DNA from: Bacillota bacterium
GTDB taxonomy: Bacteria > Bacillota > Clostridia > Tissierellales > Peptoniphilaceae
Direction of reading: 5' to 3'
Length of the DNA: 64,000 nucleotides
Assembly: GCA_028724185.1 (NCBI GenBank)
Contig: JAQYDN010000021.1
Coordinates: 21,071 to 85,070, forward strand
Made by a program: the position numbers and the translations under genes. Below the pieces are notes generated by a model. The model saw only the letters and a program-made list of their open reading frames with translations. It was not told the origin of the DNA and ran no database searches. This document shows, one piece after another, positions 43,725-52,471 of the stretch; the stretch's first letter is position 1, and every line of letters starts with the position of its first letter.

Positions 43725-44216
43725 ATGCAAGAGATCGTATTAGCAGGCGGATGTTTTTGGGGCGTCGAGGAGTATTTTCTTCGAACGAAGGGAATCGTCG
43801 ATGCGGTCGCAGGCTATGTCAATTCAAATATAGATCAACCGTCTTATGAAGATGTCTGCGAAGGTCGCAGCAAGGCGGCCGAGGCGGTTAAGCTGACTTA
43901 CGACGAGAATGTCATCACGACGCAGGAGATTCTCGATACATTTTACGGTATCATCGATCCCTACAGTTACTTCCGTCAGGGCATGGACATAGGCAGGCAG
44001 TATCGAACGGGCATCTATTACGAAGAGGGAGACCCGAGAAAGGCATTATTTATAGAAGATAAAGAGAGACGCCAGGCGCAATCCGAGCGAAAAATTATGG
44101 TGGAAATCGAACCGATCGACAATTTTTGGGAAGCGGAGGAGTATCATCAACGTTATCTTCAAAAAAACCCGAACGGCTATTGCCATATTCCGTTGCCGAA
44201 GAAGACTGAAAACTAA
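43725..44216 (+). CDS. msrA: Peptide methionine sulfoxide reductase MsrA
   Basis: Reduces methionine-S-sulfoxide in proteins. The 163-residue protein has the catalytic Cys10 in GGCFWGVEEYF, followed by PSYEDVCEGRSKAAEAV and a QYRTGIYY segment, and ends NPNGYCHIPLP with a possible resolving Cys. The region after GY, normally rich in Gly (GYxGG), reads GYVNSNIDQP. ATG 43725 follows GAGAGGAG. It lies 11 bp after the RelA/SpoT-domain gene. Confidence 0.93.
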   Translation: MQEIVLAGGCFWGVEEYFLRTKGIVDAVAGYVNSNIDQPSYEDVCEGRSKAAEAVKLTYDENVITTQEILDTFYGIIDPYSYFRQGMDIGRQYRTGIYYEEGDPRKALFIEDKERRQAQSERKIMVEIEPIDNFWEAEEYHQRYLQKNPNGYCHIPLPKKTEN

Positions 44217-44261
44217 TGACGGTCGACGTCTTTTCGTGTAATATAAAGGAGAGGTGATATT

Positions 44262-45701
44262 GTGATAAAAGGTTTAAAGGAAGATTCTGCCGTCTTGGCG
44301 TTTTTCTCCGACATTACGGACATTCCAAGATGTAGTAAAAACGAAGAAGGGATCAGCAATTACTTGCTCGACTGGGCGAAGGATCGCGATCTGGAAGTTA
44401 TTCAAGACGATGTCAATAACATCATCATCAAAAAACCGGCCTCCGAAGGCTATGAAGACGAACCGACCGTCGTCTTGCAAGGCCACATGGATATGGTTTG
44501 CGGCGCAGTCAAGGGTTACGAACACGATTTTTGCAAAGACCCGATCGAGGCGGTCGTCGAAGGCGACAGAATTATCGCAAAGAACACGACGCTCGGAGCC
44601 GACGACGGAATTGCCGTCGCGATGATGCTCGCCATCTTGGACGGCGATTATAAGCATCCCGCACTGGAGTGCTTGATTACCGTCGACGAAGAGACGAATA
44701 TGACCGGGGCGCATCACGTAGACGGTGCGAACATCGACGGTCGCGTGCTCATTAATATCGACTCGGAAGAAGAGGGGATCATCACCGTCGGCTGTGCGGG
44801 CGGCTTGGTCAACGATATTATCTTTAAGAAATCGTTGAAGGATACGGACAAGACCGACTTTTTACGGTTGAATTTCGGAGGTTTCCGTGGAGGTCACTCG
44901 GGTTCGGATATTCACAAAGAGCGCGGAAATGCGATTATTGCCTTGGCGCGAATCTTAAAAGAAGTATCGAACGATTATGACTTTGACGTCGCCGATTTCT
45001 TCGGGGGAACGAGACCGAATGTCATCCCTCAAGATGCGGAGGCGATTATCGCGTTGGATGCAAAAGATGTGGACGGCGCGACGAAGGCGCTCACGGATGC
45101 GGCCGATGTCATCGCCAAGGAATATGTCGCGACGGATCCGGAGATGCACTTTGCGGTCGAAAAGGTCGACGCCCGAAAAGTATTGGACCGCGGTGTGTCG
45201 GACGGCATCATCAACTATCTCGTCTTGGCACCCAACGGCGTCAATACGTTCAGTAAAAAAATCGAAGGACTTGTGGAATCTTCTACCAATATCGGACGGG
45301 CTGCAAGTACGGACGACAGTATCACATTTACGTCTCAAATCCGAAGCGACGTCGAGACGAAAATTTTGGAAATTGCCATGAAAAACCGTTTGGCGGGCGA
45401 GTTGAACGGCGCAATGTACGAGGAACAATCCGGCTATAAACCGTGGGAATACGCCGAAGAATCTCCGCTTAGAGAAAAAGCGGTTCGCGTTTGGAAAGAG
45501 ATGACCGGCGAAGAGCCCACCGTCGAGATGATTCACGCGGGACTCGAGTGCGGTATTTTACAAGACAGTATCGGCAAGATGGATATGATTTCGATCGGAC
45601 CGGATATGGCCGATGTCCATACGCCCGGCGAGAACCTGTCTATTTCTTCGACGGCGCGTATTTTTGAATACCTGTTGAAATTATTGGAATTGAAAGGATA
45701 A
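44262..45701 (+). CDS. pepD: Aminoacyl-histidine dipeptidase (PepD, peptidase M20C)
   Basis: A cytoplasmic zinc dipeptidase of 479 residues. Metal ligands lie in LQGHMDMVCG (His75, catalytic Asp77), GADDGIAVAM (Asp114/115) and TVDEETNMTGA (Glu143/144), with HTPGENLSI near the C-terminus. It degrades dipeptides such as Xaa-His. The GTG start at 44262 has GGAGAGGTG upstream. The next gene follows after 2 bp. Confidence 0.95.
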   Translation: MIKGLKEDSAVLAFFSDITDIPRCSKNEEGISNYLLDWAKDRDLEVIQDDVNNIIIKKPASEGYEDEPTVVLQGHMDMVCGAVKGYEHDFCKDPIEAVVEGDRIIAKNTTLGADDGIAVAMMLAILDGDYKHPALECLITVDEETNMTGAHHVDGANIDGRVLINIDSEEEGIITVGCAGGLVNDIIFKKSLKDTDKTDFLRLNFGGFRGGHSGSDIHKERGNAIIALARILKEVSNDYDFDVADFFGGTRPNVIPQDAEAIIALDAKDVDGATKALTDAADVIAKEYVATDPEMHFAVEKVDARKVLDRGVSDGIINYLVLAPNGVNTFSKKIEGLVESSTNIGRAASTDDSITFTSQIRSDVETKILEIAMKNRLAGELNGAMYEEQSGYKPWEYAEESPLREKAVRVWKEMTGEEPTVEMIHAGLECGILQDSIGKMDMISIGPDMADVHTPGENLSISSTARIFEYLLKLLELKG

Positions 45702-45703
45702 CT

Positions 45704-46015
45704 ATGAGCCACGAACATGAACACGATCATGAACACGAGCACGAAGCATTTGACGTCATCACGTTGACGCTCGAAGACGACAGCGAAATGGACTGTGCGG
45801 TCATCGGCATTTTCCCCTTTGAAGAAAAGCAATATGTCGCGCTGATGCCGATCGCCGACGGCGAGATCGACGAAGACGCCTCCGTCCTCCTCTACGAATA
45901 CAACGAAGTCGACGACGTCGATATCGAATTGGGCTTTATTGAAGACGAAGATTACTTCAACAAAGTCGCGGAAGAATTTGAACGTCTTTTCGTCGAAGAA
46001 AATATAGAGGAATAA
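45704..46015 (+). CDS. DUF1292-family acidic protein with His-rich N-terminus
   Basis: A 103-residue YrzB-like DUF1292 protein of unknown function, strongly acidic, with FDVITLTLEDDSEMDCAVIG and YVALMPI as family marks. The first 13 residues alternate His with Glu or Asp (His at 3, 5, 7, 9, 11, 13), a likely metal-binding tail. GAAAGGATAACT precedes the ATG. The gene is cotranscribed with pepD and the radical SAM gene. Confidence 0.85.
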   Translation: MSHEHEHDHEHEHEAFDVITLTLEDDSEMDCAVIGIFPFEEKQYVALMPIADGEIDEDASVLLYEYNEVDDVDIELGFIEDEDYFNKVAEEFERLFVEENIEE

Positions 46016-46027
46016 GGAGAATACGTC

Positions 46028-46954
46028 ATTACGGAATCACTACCTTATCGCAGTTTTAGTCAGTACTGTCGCGAGACGTACGGCAAAAAAATTTATAAGG
46101 TGCCGATTCACTTGAAAGGCTCCTGTCCGAATCGAGACGGCACGAAGGGAAGAGGCGGCTGCATCTTCTGCGGTGAAGAAGGCGGAAGTTTCGAGTGGAC
46201 CTACGGCGGCGTGCGCGAACAGTTTCGAGAAAATAAAGAGCGCATGAAGAAACGCTACCACGCGGAAGGGTTTATCGCGTATTTCCAGAATTTTACGGGA
46301 ACCTACCTGCCCCTTGAAGAATTTGAACGCAACCTTCGTGCGATTCGCGACGAAGATATCGTCGCGGTATCCATTTCGACGCGGCCGGACTGTGTGGAGA
46401 AAGAATATCTCGACGTCGCGGAGTCCATTTTCGGGACGGAGCGCGTGAGCTTCGAGTTGGGACTTCAATCGGCAAGTGATGAGACGCTCGCCATTTTAAA
46501 CCGGGGGCATACGGTCGAGGAGTTTATTGACGGCGCGCGACGCATCAAGGACCGGGGTTTCAGGCTGTCGACGCATATGATTTTGGACTTGCCGTGGGAT
46601 ACGGATGAGGACATCGTCGAGGGGGCGCATCTACTCAACGAGGTCTCATCGGACGAAGTGAAGATCCACAATCTGTACGTCCCGAAGCGTACGAAACTCG
46701 CCGAGATGTATCGAGACGAGATATTTGAGCCGATTTCGATGCAGGCGTTTATGACGCGCGTCATGTTGTTTTTAGAACATTTGTCACCCGATATGGTGAT
46801 CGGGCGCCTGTTGGGTCGCGCGCCCGAAAAAGATGTCTTATTTGCCAATTGGAATCGAAGTTGGTACTTTATAAGGGACGAGATCGTGCGTCAGATGAAA
46901 GAGCAAAACAAGCGGCAGGGTCGTTTGTTTGAAGACAAGAAAGGGAGAGAATGA
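46028..46954 (+). CDS. Radical SAM protein of the YhcC family (TIGR01212), ATT start
   Basis: A radical SAM enzyme of about 308 residues. The iron-sulfur motif is SCPNRDGTKGRGGCIFC, with QSASDETLAILNRGH, DLPWDTDEDIVEGA and VKIHNLYVPKRT further on, all typical of the YhcC group, whose substrate is not established. The conserved N-terminal block PYRSFSQYCRETYGKKIYKV lies upstream of the first ATG/GTG/TTG (GTG 46100). No such codon exists between the in-frame stop at 46013 and 46100. AAGGAGA (46014-46020) sits seven bases before ATT 46028, so ATT is the likely start. Confidence 0.82.
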   Translation: MTESLPYRSFSQYCRETYGKKIYKVPIHLKGSCPNRDGTKGRGGCIFCGEEGGSFEWTYGGVREQFRENKERMKKRYHAEGFIAYFQNFTGTYLPLEEFERNLRAIRDEDIVAVSISTRPDCVEKEYLDVAESIFGTERVSFELGLQSASDETLAILNRGHTVEEFIDGARRIKDRGFRLSTHMILDLPWDTDEDIVEGAHLLNEVSSDEVKIHNLYVPKRTKLAEMYRDEIFEPISMQAFMTRVMLFLEHLSPDMVIGRLLGRAPEKDVLFANWNRSWYFIRDEIVRQMKEQNKRQGRLFEDKKGRE

Positions 46955-47379
46955 TGATTAAATATATTTTAGGCGTAAAAGGTGCCGGGAAGACAAAATG
47001 GTTAATCGATCACGCAAATGCAGATCACGAAGGCGGAAACGGAAATATCGCCTTTGTGGAAGTAGACGACGACCACATTTTCAGCTTAGACTACAATGTA
47101 CGCTTAATTAATGCGACAAACTATAACTTAAAGACGTTGGATGAATTCTACGGATTTATCTGCGGGATGCTCGCGATGGATTACGACTTGGAAAAGATCT
47201 ACGTCGACGGCATCTACAAGATCATCGACCTTTCCGTCGAAGATTTGGAAAACTTGACGAAACGCCTCGAAGCGCTCAATCTTGAAAACTGCGAGCTTTA
47301 CATCAATGTAGACTTTGTCGAAGACGACATTTCGGACAGTTTGAAGGATTACGTCGAAGAAGTTTCTTTAGAAGGTTAA
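46951..47379 (+). CDS. Small P-loop protein of unknown function
   Basis: A 142-residue acidic protein that begins with a Walker A motif, ILGVKGAGKTKWL (GVKGAGKT, 8-15), and continues with FVEVDDDHIFSLDYNVRLIN and IYVDGIYKIID. The latter resembles a Walker B strand ending in Asp. No transporter, kinase or GTPase family signature was recognised. It may be an isolated ATP-binding protein of the clade. It overlaps the radical SAM gene by 4 bp (ATGA), so it is cotranslated with it. Confidence 0.75.
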   Translation: MMIKYILGVKGAGKTKWLIDHANADHEGGNGNIAFVEVDDDHIFSLDYNVRLINATNYNLKTLDEFYGFICGMLAMDYDLEKIYVDGIYKIIDLSVEDLENLTKRLEALNLENCELYINVDFVEDDISDSLKDYVEEVSLEG

Positions 47380-47400
47380 ATGTCTAGTCAGGGGTATAGC

Positions 47401-47490
47401 ATGAAATCAAATAAAAACGTCGTTCGAATCATCGCCTTAGTGCTCTGTATAGCCATGGTCCTGCCGGTGCTACTCAATGCATTCTTCTGA
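47401..47490 (+). CDS. 29-residue single-helix membrane peptide
   Basis: ATG 47401 opens a 29-residue frame: a basic start MKSNKNVVR, one hydrophobic helix (IIALVLCIAMVLPVLL) and NAFF before TGA at 47488-47490. CAGGGG lies upstream. The pattern resembles short membrane miniproteins of Bacillota such as Prli42, the stressosome anchor, but the similarity is of layout only. It overlaps the next gene by 14 bp, which has no ribosome site of its own, suggesting coupling. Confidence 0.55.
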   Translation: MKSNKNVVRIIALVLCIAMVLPVLLNAFF

Positions 47491-48055
47491 TCATCAAGCG
47501 TTGACGATGGAACCCGTGTGTGAGAAGTGGTTCCAACATTTTATGGAGCGCCGTCGCGCACTTATTTGCGCATACGAACGGGGCGATCTGAACAAAAGGG
47601 AATTTTTACAATCCAATCTGAAAGATTTGGATAACAGCAATGTTCGTCCGTTTCTTGTCATCGATCGTTTGGAAAAGGGTATTTTTAATTATCAGTATTT
47701 CAATGCGTTGGCCAAGCGTTATCGCATGGAGGCGCGCCATGCGAAGAGGCGCGATAAATCCAATAGAGAATATTGTCACTGTCTTTCTCTGGCGGAAAAA
47801 TACTACGGCAAGAAGGACGATACGATTCTCGAGATTCTCGAATTTATGAATTATCAAAATCTTCACGCCTATCACGTGCATTGCCGCGATAAAAATCTTC
47901 AAGACCAACTATTTGAGATCGTGTTTATCGAATACCCCGAATTTATTTTGCATTCAAAATCGAAGGAAATTTACGAGAAGTTGTGTAAACACGACGTATT
48001 TATAAAAGAAAAGAAGCAATCGAAGATCGATGGCTACATTAACGACCCCTATTGA
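47477..48055 (+). CDS. Unrecognised 192-residue helical protein
   Basis: A charged, aromatic-rich and probably all-helical protein without signal peptide or membrane segment. It contains EKWFQHFMERRRALICAYE, then LNKREFLQSNL and a YYGKKDDTILEILEFM segment. The N-terminal pattern (a short helix of the type RRxALixAYExGDLNKxEFL) hints at a conserved clade-specific family, but I do not recognise it. ATG 47477 lies in the small upstream gene. ATG 47507 is an alternative start. Neither has a clear ribosome site. Confidence 0.7.
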   Translation: MHSSDHQALTMEPVCEKWFQHFMERRRALICAYERGDLNKREFLQSNLKDLDNSNVRPFLVIDRLEKGIFNYQYFNALAKRYRMEARHAKRRDKSNREYCHCLSLAEKYYGKKDDTILEILEFMNYQNLHAYHVHCRDKNLQDQLFEIVFIEYPEFILHSKSKEIYEKLCKHDVFIKEKKQSKIDGYINDPY

Positions 48056-48078
48056 AGAGAAAGAAAAGAGGATGAACT

Positions 48079-49311
48079 TTGGATTATAAGAACTTACAGT
48101 CGACGGATCCCGCCATGTACGAGCTGATTCAGAAAGAGACGAAGCGTCAGCAGAGTCATATCGAATTGATCGCTTCGGAAAATTTCGTTTCGAAATCAGT
48201 CATGGAAGCGATGGGTTCTCCTTTAACCAACAAGTATGCCGAAGGGCTGCCTAAAAAGAGATATTACGGCGGTTGTGAAGTTGTCGACGAGGTCGAACAA
48301 CTCGCGATCGACCGATTGAAAAATTTGTACGATGCGGATCACGCGAATGTTCAACCGCACAGCGGCGCCAACGCGAACATGGCCGTCTACTTGGGCTTGT
48401 TAAAACCGGGAGACCGCATGATGGGGATGAACTTAAGCCAAGGGGGTCATTTGTCCCATGGAAGTCCGGTCAATATTTCGGGTAAGTATTTCGACATCGT
48501 CGATTACGGCGTCGACAAAGAGACACAGCGCATCGACTACGATGCCTTTGAAGAGGCCGTCAAGAAATACCGTCCGAAACTCGTCATCGGCGGTGCGTCC
48601 GCATATCCCCGTAAAATTGATTTCAAGCGCATGGCGGAAATCGTGAAGGCAAACGACGCCTACTTTATGGTCGATATGGCGCACATTGCGGGTCTCGTGG
48701 CGACGGGATACCACGAAAGCCCGGTGGGACTTGCCGATGTCGTCACGACGACGACGCACAAGACGTTGCGCGGACCGCGCGGCGGCGCGATCCTCTGTAA
48801 AGAGGAACTCGCAAAGACCATCGACAAGGCCGTGTTCCCGGGTCTGCAAGGGGGACCGCTTGAGCACGTCATCGCGGCAAAGGCAGTCGCCTTCCACGAG
48901 GCATCGACGCCCGAGTTTAAGGAATACTGCGGTCAAATTATTAAAAATGCCAAGGCGATGGAAAAAGTATTTTTAGAAAACGACATCGACTTGGTATCGG
49001 GAGGGACGGATAACCATCTCCTTTTAATCGACGTCCGATCGCTCCACCTGACCGGAAAAGATGCCGAGACGCTGTTAAACGATAGCGGCCTGGCGGTCAA
49101 TAAAAACACCATTCCGTTCGATCCGGAAAGCCCGATGGTAACGAGCGGCATCCGCATCGGGACGCCGGCGATGACGACCGTCGGCGCCAAGGAAGAAGAC
49201 GCCGAGTTTGTCGCTCAAATTATGGTCGATGTTCTTAAAAAGACCATCGATCAGAATGAAGCTAAATCGCGCGTCAAAGATTTTTGCGACAAATTCCCGC
49301 TATATCAATAA
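48079..49311 (+). CDS. glyA: Serine hydroxymethyltransferase
   Basis: A PLP enzyme that converts serine and tetrahydrofolate to glycine and methylene-tetrahydrofolate. The 410-residue protein has [38 protein letters not shown], the PLP lysine in [15 protein letters not shown] and [19 protein letters not shown]. The start is TTG at 48079, which gives the usual short N-terminus (x)[10 protein letters not shown] and has AAGAGGA upstream. A terminator follows. Confidence 0.97.
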   Translation: MDYKNLQSTDPAMYELIQKETKRQQSHIELIASENFVSKSVMEAMGSPLTNKYAEGLPKKRYYGGCEVVDEVEQLAIDRLKNLYDADHANVQPHSGANANMAVYLGLLKPGDRMMGMNLSQGGHLSHGSPVNISGKYFDIVDYGVDKETQRIDYDAFEEAVKKYRPKLVIGGASAYPRKIDFKRMAEIVKANDAYFMVDMAHIAGLVATGYHESPVGLADVVTTTTHKTLRGPRGGAILCKEELAKTIDKAVFPGLQGGPLEHVIAAKAVAFHEASTPEFKEYCGQIIKNAKAMEKVFLENDIDLVSGGTDNHLLLIDVRSLHLTGKDAETLLNDSGLAVNKNTIPFDPESPMVTSGIRIGTPAMTTVGAKEEDAEFVAQIMVDVLKKTIDQNEAKSRVKDFCDKFPLYQ

Positions 49312-49312
49312 A

Positions 49313-49340
49313 GAAGAGGACTCGAAAGGGTCCTTTTCTC
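49313..49340 (+). terminator. Weak intrinsic terminator after glyA
   Basis: AGAGGACTC and GGGTCCTTT form an imperfect stem around a GAAA-type loop, followed by TTCTC. Confidence 0.6.
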
Positions 49341-49426
49341 TATATACATAAAAAACACGGGCGATTTAGCAGTGCCATGGGTGATAAGAACAGTTCCTCT
49401 CGAGCGCCGAGGATTAAGCCGTTTCG

Positions 49427-49455
49427 TTGAAAGCTCATTCCGGCGATGTTATAAT
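49427..49455 (+). promoter_or_regulatory. Promoter of the der operon
   Basis: TTGAAA (49427-49432), 17-bp spacer, perfect TATAAT (49450-49455). The leader to der would be about 110 bases. Confidence 0.85.
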
Positions 49456-49523
49456 GATATGTATGTATAAAATAAACGGATGCTCGCGCAAGGACGGAAT
49501 CGATGCGAGGCGATGTTTAGGAA

Positions 49524-49553
49524 AAAATCGATGAAAATCGATGAAAAACAATG
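49524..49553 (+). repeat. Three tandem 10-bp repeats in the der leader
   Basis: AAAATCGATG occurs twice in tandem (49524-49533, 49534-49543), and a degenerate third copy AAAAACAATG follows at 49544-49553, just before the der ribosome site. The function is unknown. Confidence 0.7.
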
Positions 49554-49573
49554 AAATGTGGAGGTGAACGCCG

Positions 49574-50881
49574 ATGGAGAGACCGATCGTTTGTATTTTG
49601 GGTCGCCCGAATGTCGGGAAGAGTACCTTGTTTAACGTATTGACCGATTCCAAAATATCGATTACAGAAGATACCCCGGGCGTCACGAGAGATAGAATTT
49701 ATGCCAAGGCCAGCTGGTTAAATCACGAATTTACGTTGGTCGATACCGGCGGGTTGGATCCGGGATCGGAAGAGGCGTTTATGCCGGAAATTATGGCGCA
49801 GGCGCAGGTCGCGGTCGAAAATGCACAGGTTATTTTGTTTCTCGTCGACGGAAAAGACGGCCTGACCCATGTCGATCGGGAAGTCGCCGCCTATATTCGT
49901 AAGTTCGGGAAAAAGGTTTTGTTGGTCGTCAACAAGATGGACTCGAAACTGACGCAGGATCACCTGTACGACTTCTACGAATTGGGCCTCGGAGAGCCCT
50001 ATGTCATCAGCGCCGAGCAATCGAGGGGCATTGGAGACCTCTTGGATGCGACGGTGGCCTCGTTCCCCGAGATCGACGCTGAGGATATGCGCGATGAGAT
50101 CAAGGTCGCCTTTATCGGAAAACCCAACGCGGGGAAGTCGTCGCTTGTGAATCGCATTCTGGGCGAAGAACGTTCCATCGTCACCAATATTCCGGGAACG
50201 ACCCGAGATTCGATCCACTCGTTTTTCGAATACGAAGATACGGAATATGTGTTGATCGATACGGCGGGACTTCGAAAGCGCAAAAAGATCGACGAAAAAG
50301 TCGAGCGTTATTCGGTCGTCCGCACTCTGAGGAGCATCGAACTCGCCGATGTCTGCGTATTGCTCGTCGATGCCGTCGAGGGAATCAGCGAACAGGATTC
50401 GAAGATCGCGGGTTATGCCCACGACAACAACAAGGCGATGATTATCGCGGTCAACAAGTGGGATGCCGTCGAAAAAGAGACGAACACATCGCGCCGCTTT
50501 GAGGAGGAAATCCGTCGCGAGCTCCCGTTTATGATTTATGCGCCGATCGTCTTTATTTCCGCGCTCAAGGGAACGCGCGTCAAGAAATTGTTGGACTTAA
50601 TCCACGTCGTCAACAACAATTATTCGCTCAGAATTCAAACCGGCGTCTTAAACGATATTATGAACCGGGCGGTGCTTATGAATCAACCGCCTTCGGACAA
50701 GGGAAAGCGCGGCAAGTTGTACTACGCGACGCAGGTCGCTACGCGTCCGCCGAAATTTGTCCTTTCGGTTAACGACAAGGAATTATTCCACTTTACCTAC
50801 ATGCGCTATCTCGAGAATCAAATTCGGGCGGCGTATCGCTTTGACGGCGTACCGATTATTATGGAATTGAGAAATCGATGA
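49574..50881 (+). CDS. der: Ribosome-assembly GTPase Der (EngA)
   Basis: An essential double-GTPase that matures the 50S subunit. The 435-residue protein has two G domains with GRPNVGKST (about 9-17) and GKPNAGKSS (about 183-191), DTGG and DTAG G3 motifs, NKMDS and NKWD G4 motifs, and a C-terminal KH-like domain ending GVPIIMELRNR. TGGAGGTG precedes the ATG. It overlaps plsY by 4 bp and heads the operon. Confidence 0.97.
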   Translation: MERPIVCILGRPNVGKSTLFNVLTDSKISITEDTPGVTRDRIYAKASWLNHEFTLVDTGGLDPGSEEAFMPEIMAQAQVAVENAQVILFLVDGKDGLTHVDREVAAYIRKFGKKVLLVVNKMDSKLTQDHLYDFYELGLGEPYVISAEQSRGIGDLLDATVASFPEIDAEDMRDEIKVAFIGKPNAGKSSLVNRILGEERSIVTNIPGTTRDSIHSFFEYEDTEYVLIDTAGLRKRKKIDEKVERYSVVRTLRSIELADVCVLLVDAVEGISEQDSKIAGYAHDNNKAMIIAVNKWDAVEKETNTSRRFEEEIRRELPFMIYAPIVFISALKGTRVKKLLDLIHVVNNNYSLRIQTGVLNDIMNRAVLMNQPPSDKGKRGKLYYATQVATRPPKFVLSVNDKELFHFTYMRYLENQIRAAYRFDGVPIIMELRNR

Positions 50882-51462
50882 AGACGATTTTATTATTGCT
50901 GCTATGTTATCTGATAGGGTCCATATCCGGCGCCTATATCATAGGCAAGTGGCATCTGCACGCGGACATTCGCGACTACGGAAGCGGGAACGCGGGGACG
51001 ACCAATGCGATCCGCGTCATGGGGAAAAAGCCGGGCTATCTGACTTTTGCGATCGACGTGGCAAAAGGGATGGTAGCGATGCTCTTGATCGCCCCGATGC
51101 TCGACGAGTCGATTCGGCTGCTCGCGTGTCTCTTCGTCGTTTTGGGCCACGACTTTCCGTTTTATCTTAAGTTTCGAGGAGGAAAGGGGATCGCGACGAC
51201 GTTGGGCGCGCTCGGAGCGCTTCGGCCGCTTTTTCTCGTGCCCTCTATTCTCGCAGGCTATCTCGTAGGAATGAAGACGCGGTATGTGAGCGTCGGTTCA
51301 CTGACGTTTATCACGATTATGTCGCTTCTCATGTTTTTCTTTTACGCCGATTCGGCGGCGAATCGATGGGCCATCGCTCTCGTATGGATCTTAGGATTTA
51401 TCAGGCATAAGGATAACGTAAAACGGTTGAGAGAAGGAACTGAAAATAAAATGGGAGGTTGA
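50878..51462 (+). CDS. plsY: Acyl-phosphate glycerol-3-phosphate acyltransferase
   Basis: An integral membrane enzyme of 194 residues that acylates glycerol-3-phosphate from acyl-phosphate, the first step of phospholipid synthesis. Motifs are YLIGSISGAYIIGK, DIRDYGSGNAGTTNAIRVMG, LGHDFPFYLKFRGGKGIAT and FIRHKDNVKRL. ATG 50878 overlaps the der stop. The next gene, gpsA, supplies its substrate, as is common. Confidence 0.96.
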   Translation: MKTILLLLLCYLIGSISGAYIIGKWHLHADIRDYGSGNAGTTNAIRVMGKKPGYLTFAIDVAKGMVAMLLIAPMLDESIRLLACLFVVLGHDFPFYLKFRGGKGIATTLGALGALRPLFLVPSILAGYLVGMKTRYVSVGSLTFITIMSLLMFFFYADSAANRWAIALVWILGFIRHKDNVKRLREGTENKMGG

Positions 51463-51466
51463 TGAG

Positions 51467-52471
51467 GTGAAGATCGGAGTTTTAGGTGCGGGTAGTTGGG
51501 GCAGTGCGATCGGCAATTTACTCGCAGTGACCGGACACGACGTGCATATGTATACTCGAAATGAGGAACAATATCGGCGCATGGTGGACGTTCACGACAA
51601 CCCGAGGTATTTAAAGGACTTTACATTTCACGACTCCGTAAGTTTTCATACATCGATCGAGGAGACGATTGAAGATGCGGGGGCCATTATTTTAGCGGTT
51701 CCGACCGCGGGCGTTCGAGATATGATGGAGGCGATTTCCAAAAGCGAGGCAGACGGCGTAGTCATCAACCTCGCGAAGGGATTGGAACAGGGAAGCCATC
51801 TGCGCGCCTCGCAGATCGCGAAAGACATCATTCCCGGCTCGCGCTTTGTGGCGCTGTCGGGGCCCTCTCACGCCGAAGAGGTCGCGAAACTTATGCCGAC
51901 GACGGTCGTCGTCTGTTCCGAAGACAGGGACGACGCTTTGTGGGCGCAGGACCTCTTTACACACGACAGTTTTCGCGTCTACGTGCAAGACGATATGGTC
52001 GGCGTCGAGATTGGCGGCGCGCTTAAAAATATCATCGCCTTGGGTGCCGGTCTCTCCGACGGACTGGGCTACGGAGACAACGCGAAGGCGGCGCTTATGA
52101 CGCGAGGACTCACCGAAATTCAACGCCTCGGCATTGCCCTAGGCGCCAAACCCGTTACCTTCCAAGGTCTTTCGGGGATCGGGGATTTAATCGTCACGTG
52201 CACGAGCGTGCACAGTAGAAACTGGCAGTTCGGAAACCGAATCGGCCGGGGGATGCGTACCGACGAGGCGATGGAGGACATCGGCATGGTCGTCGAAGGT
52301 TACAAGACGACGAAGGCGGCCTATGAGCTCGCGAAAGATTTAGAGATCGAGATGCCCATTACCGAAAAACTGTACGGCGTGTTGTATGAAGGTCTCAATC
52401 CGCGCCGAGCGGTGCTCGACTTGATGCAGAGACCCAATAAACACGAGAATGAAAAGATCTTTTTACTATGA
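51467..52471 (+). CDS. gpsA: Glycerol-3-phosphate dehydrogenase [NAD(P)+]
   Basis: Makes sn-glycerol-3-phosphate from dihydroxyacetone phosphate. The 334-residue protein has the Rossmann motif GVLGAGSWGSA near the N-terminus, FVALSGPSHAEEV, the catalytic lysine in GALKNIIALGAGLSDGLG, and GLSGIGDLIVTCTS. The start is GTG at 51467 with GGGAGGTTG upstream. It overlaps the following gene by 4 bp. Confidence 0.97.
   Translation: MKIGVLGAGSWGSAIGNLLAVTGHDVHMYTRNEEQYRRMVDVHDNPRYLKDFTFHDSVSFHTSIEETIEDAGAIILAVPTAGVRDMMEAISKSEADGVVINLAKGLEQGSHLRASQIAKDIIPGSRFVALSGPSHAEEVAKLMPTTVVVCSEDRDDALWAQDLFTHDSFRVYVQDDMVGVEIGGALKNIIALGAGLSDGLGYGDNAKAALMTRGLTEIQRLGIALGAKPVTFQGLSGIGDLIVTCTSVHSRNWQFGNRIGRGMRTDEAMEDIGMVVEGYKTTKAAYELAKDLEIEMPITEKLYGVLYEGLNPRRAVLDLMQRPNKHENEKIFLL

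Noticed and set aside
46100..46102. GTG as the start of the radical SAM gene
   Set aside because: It would remove a conserved N-terminal block and has no ribosome site at a proper distance; ATT 46028 fits better.
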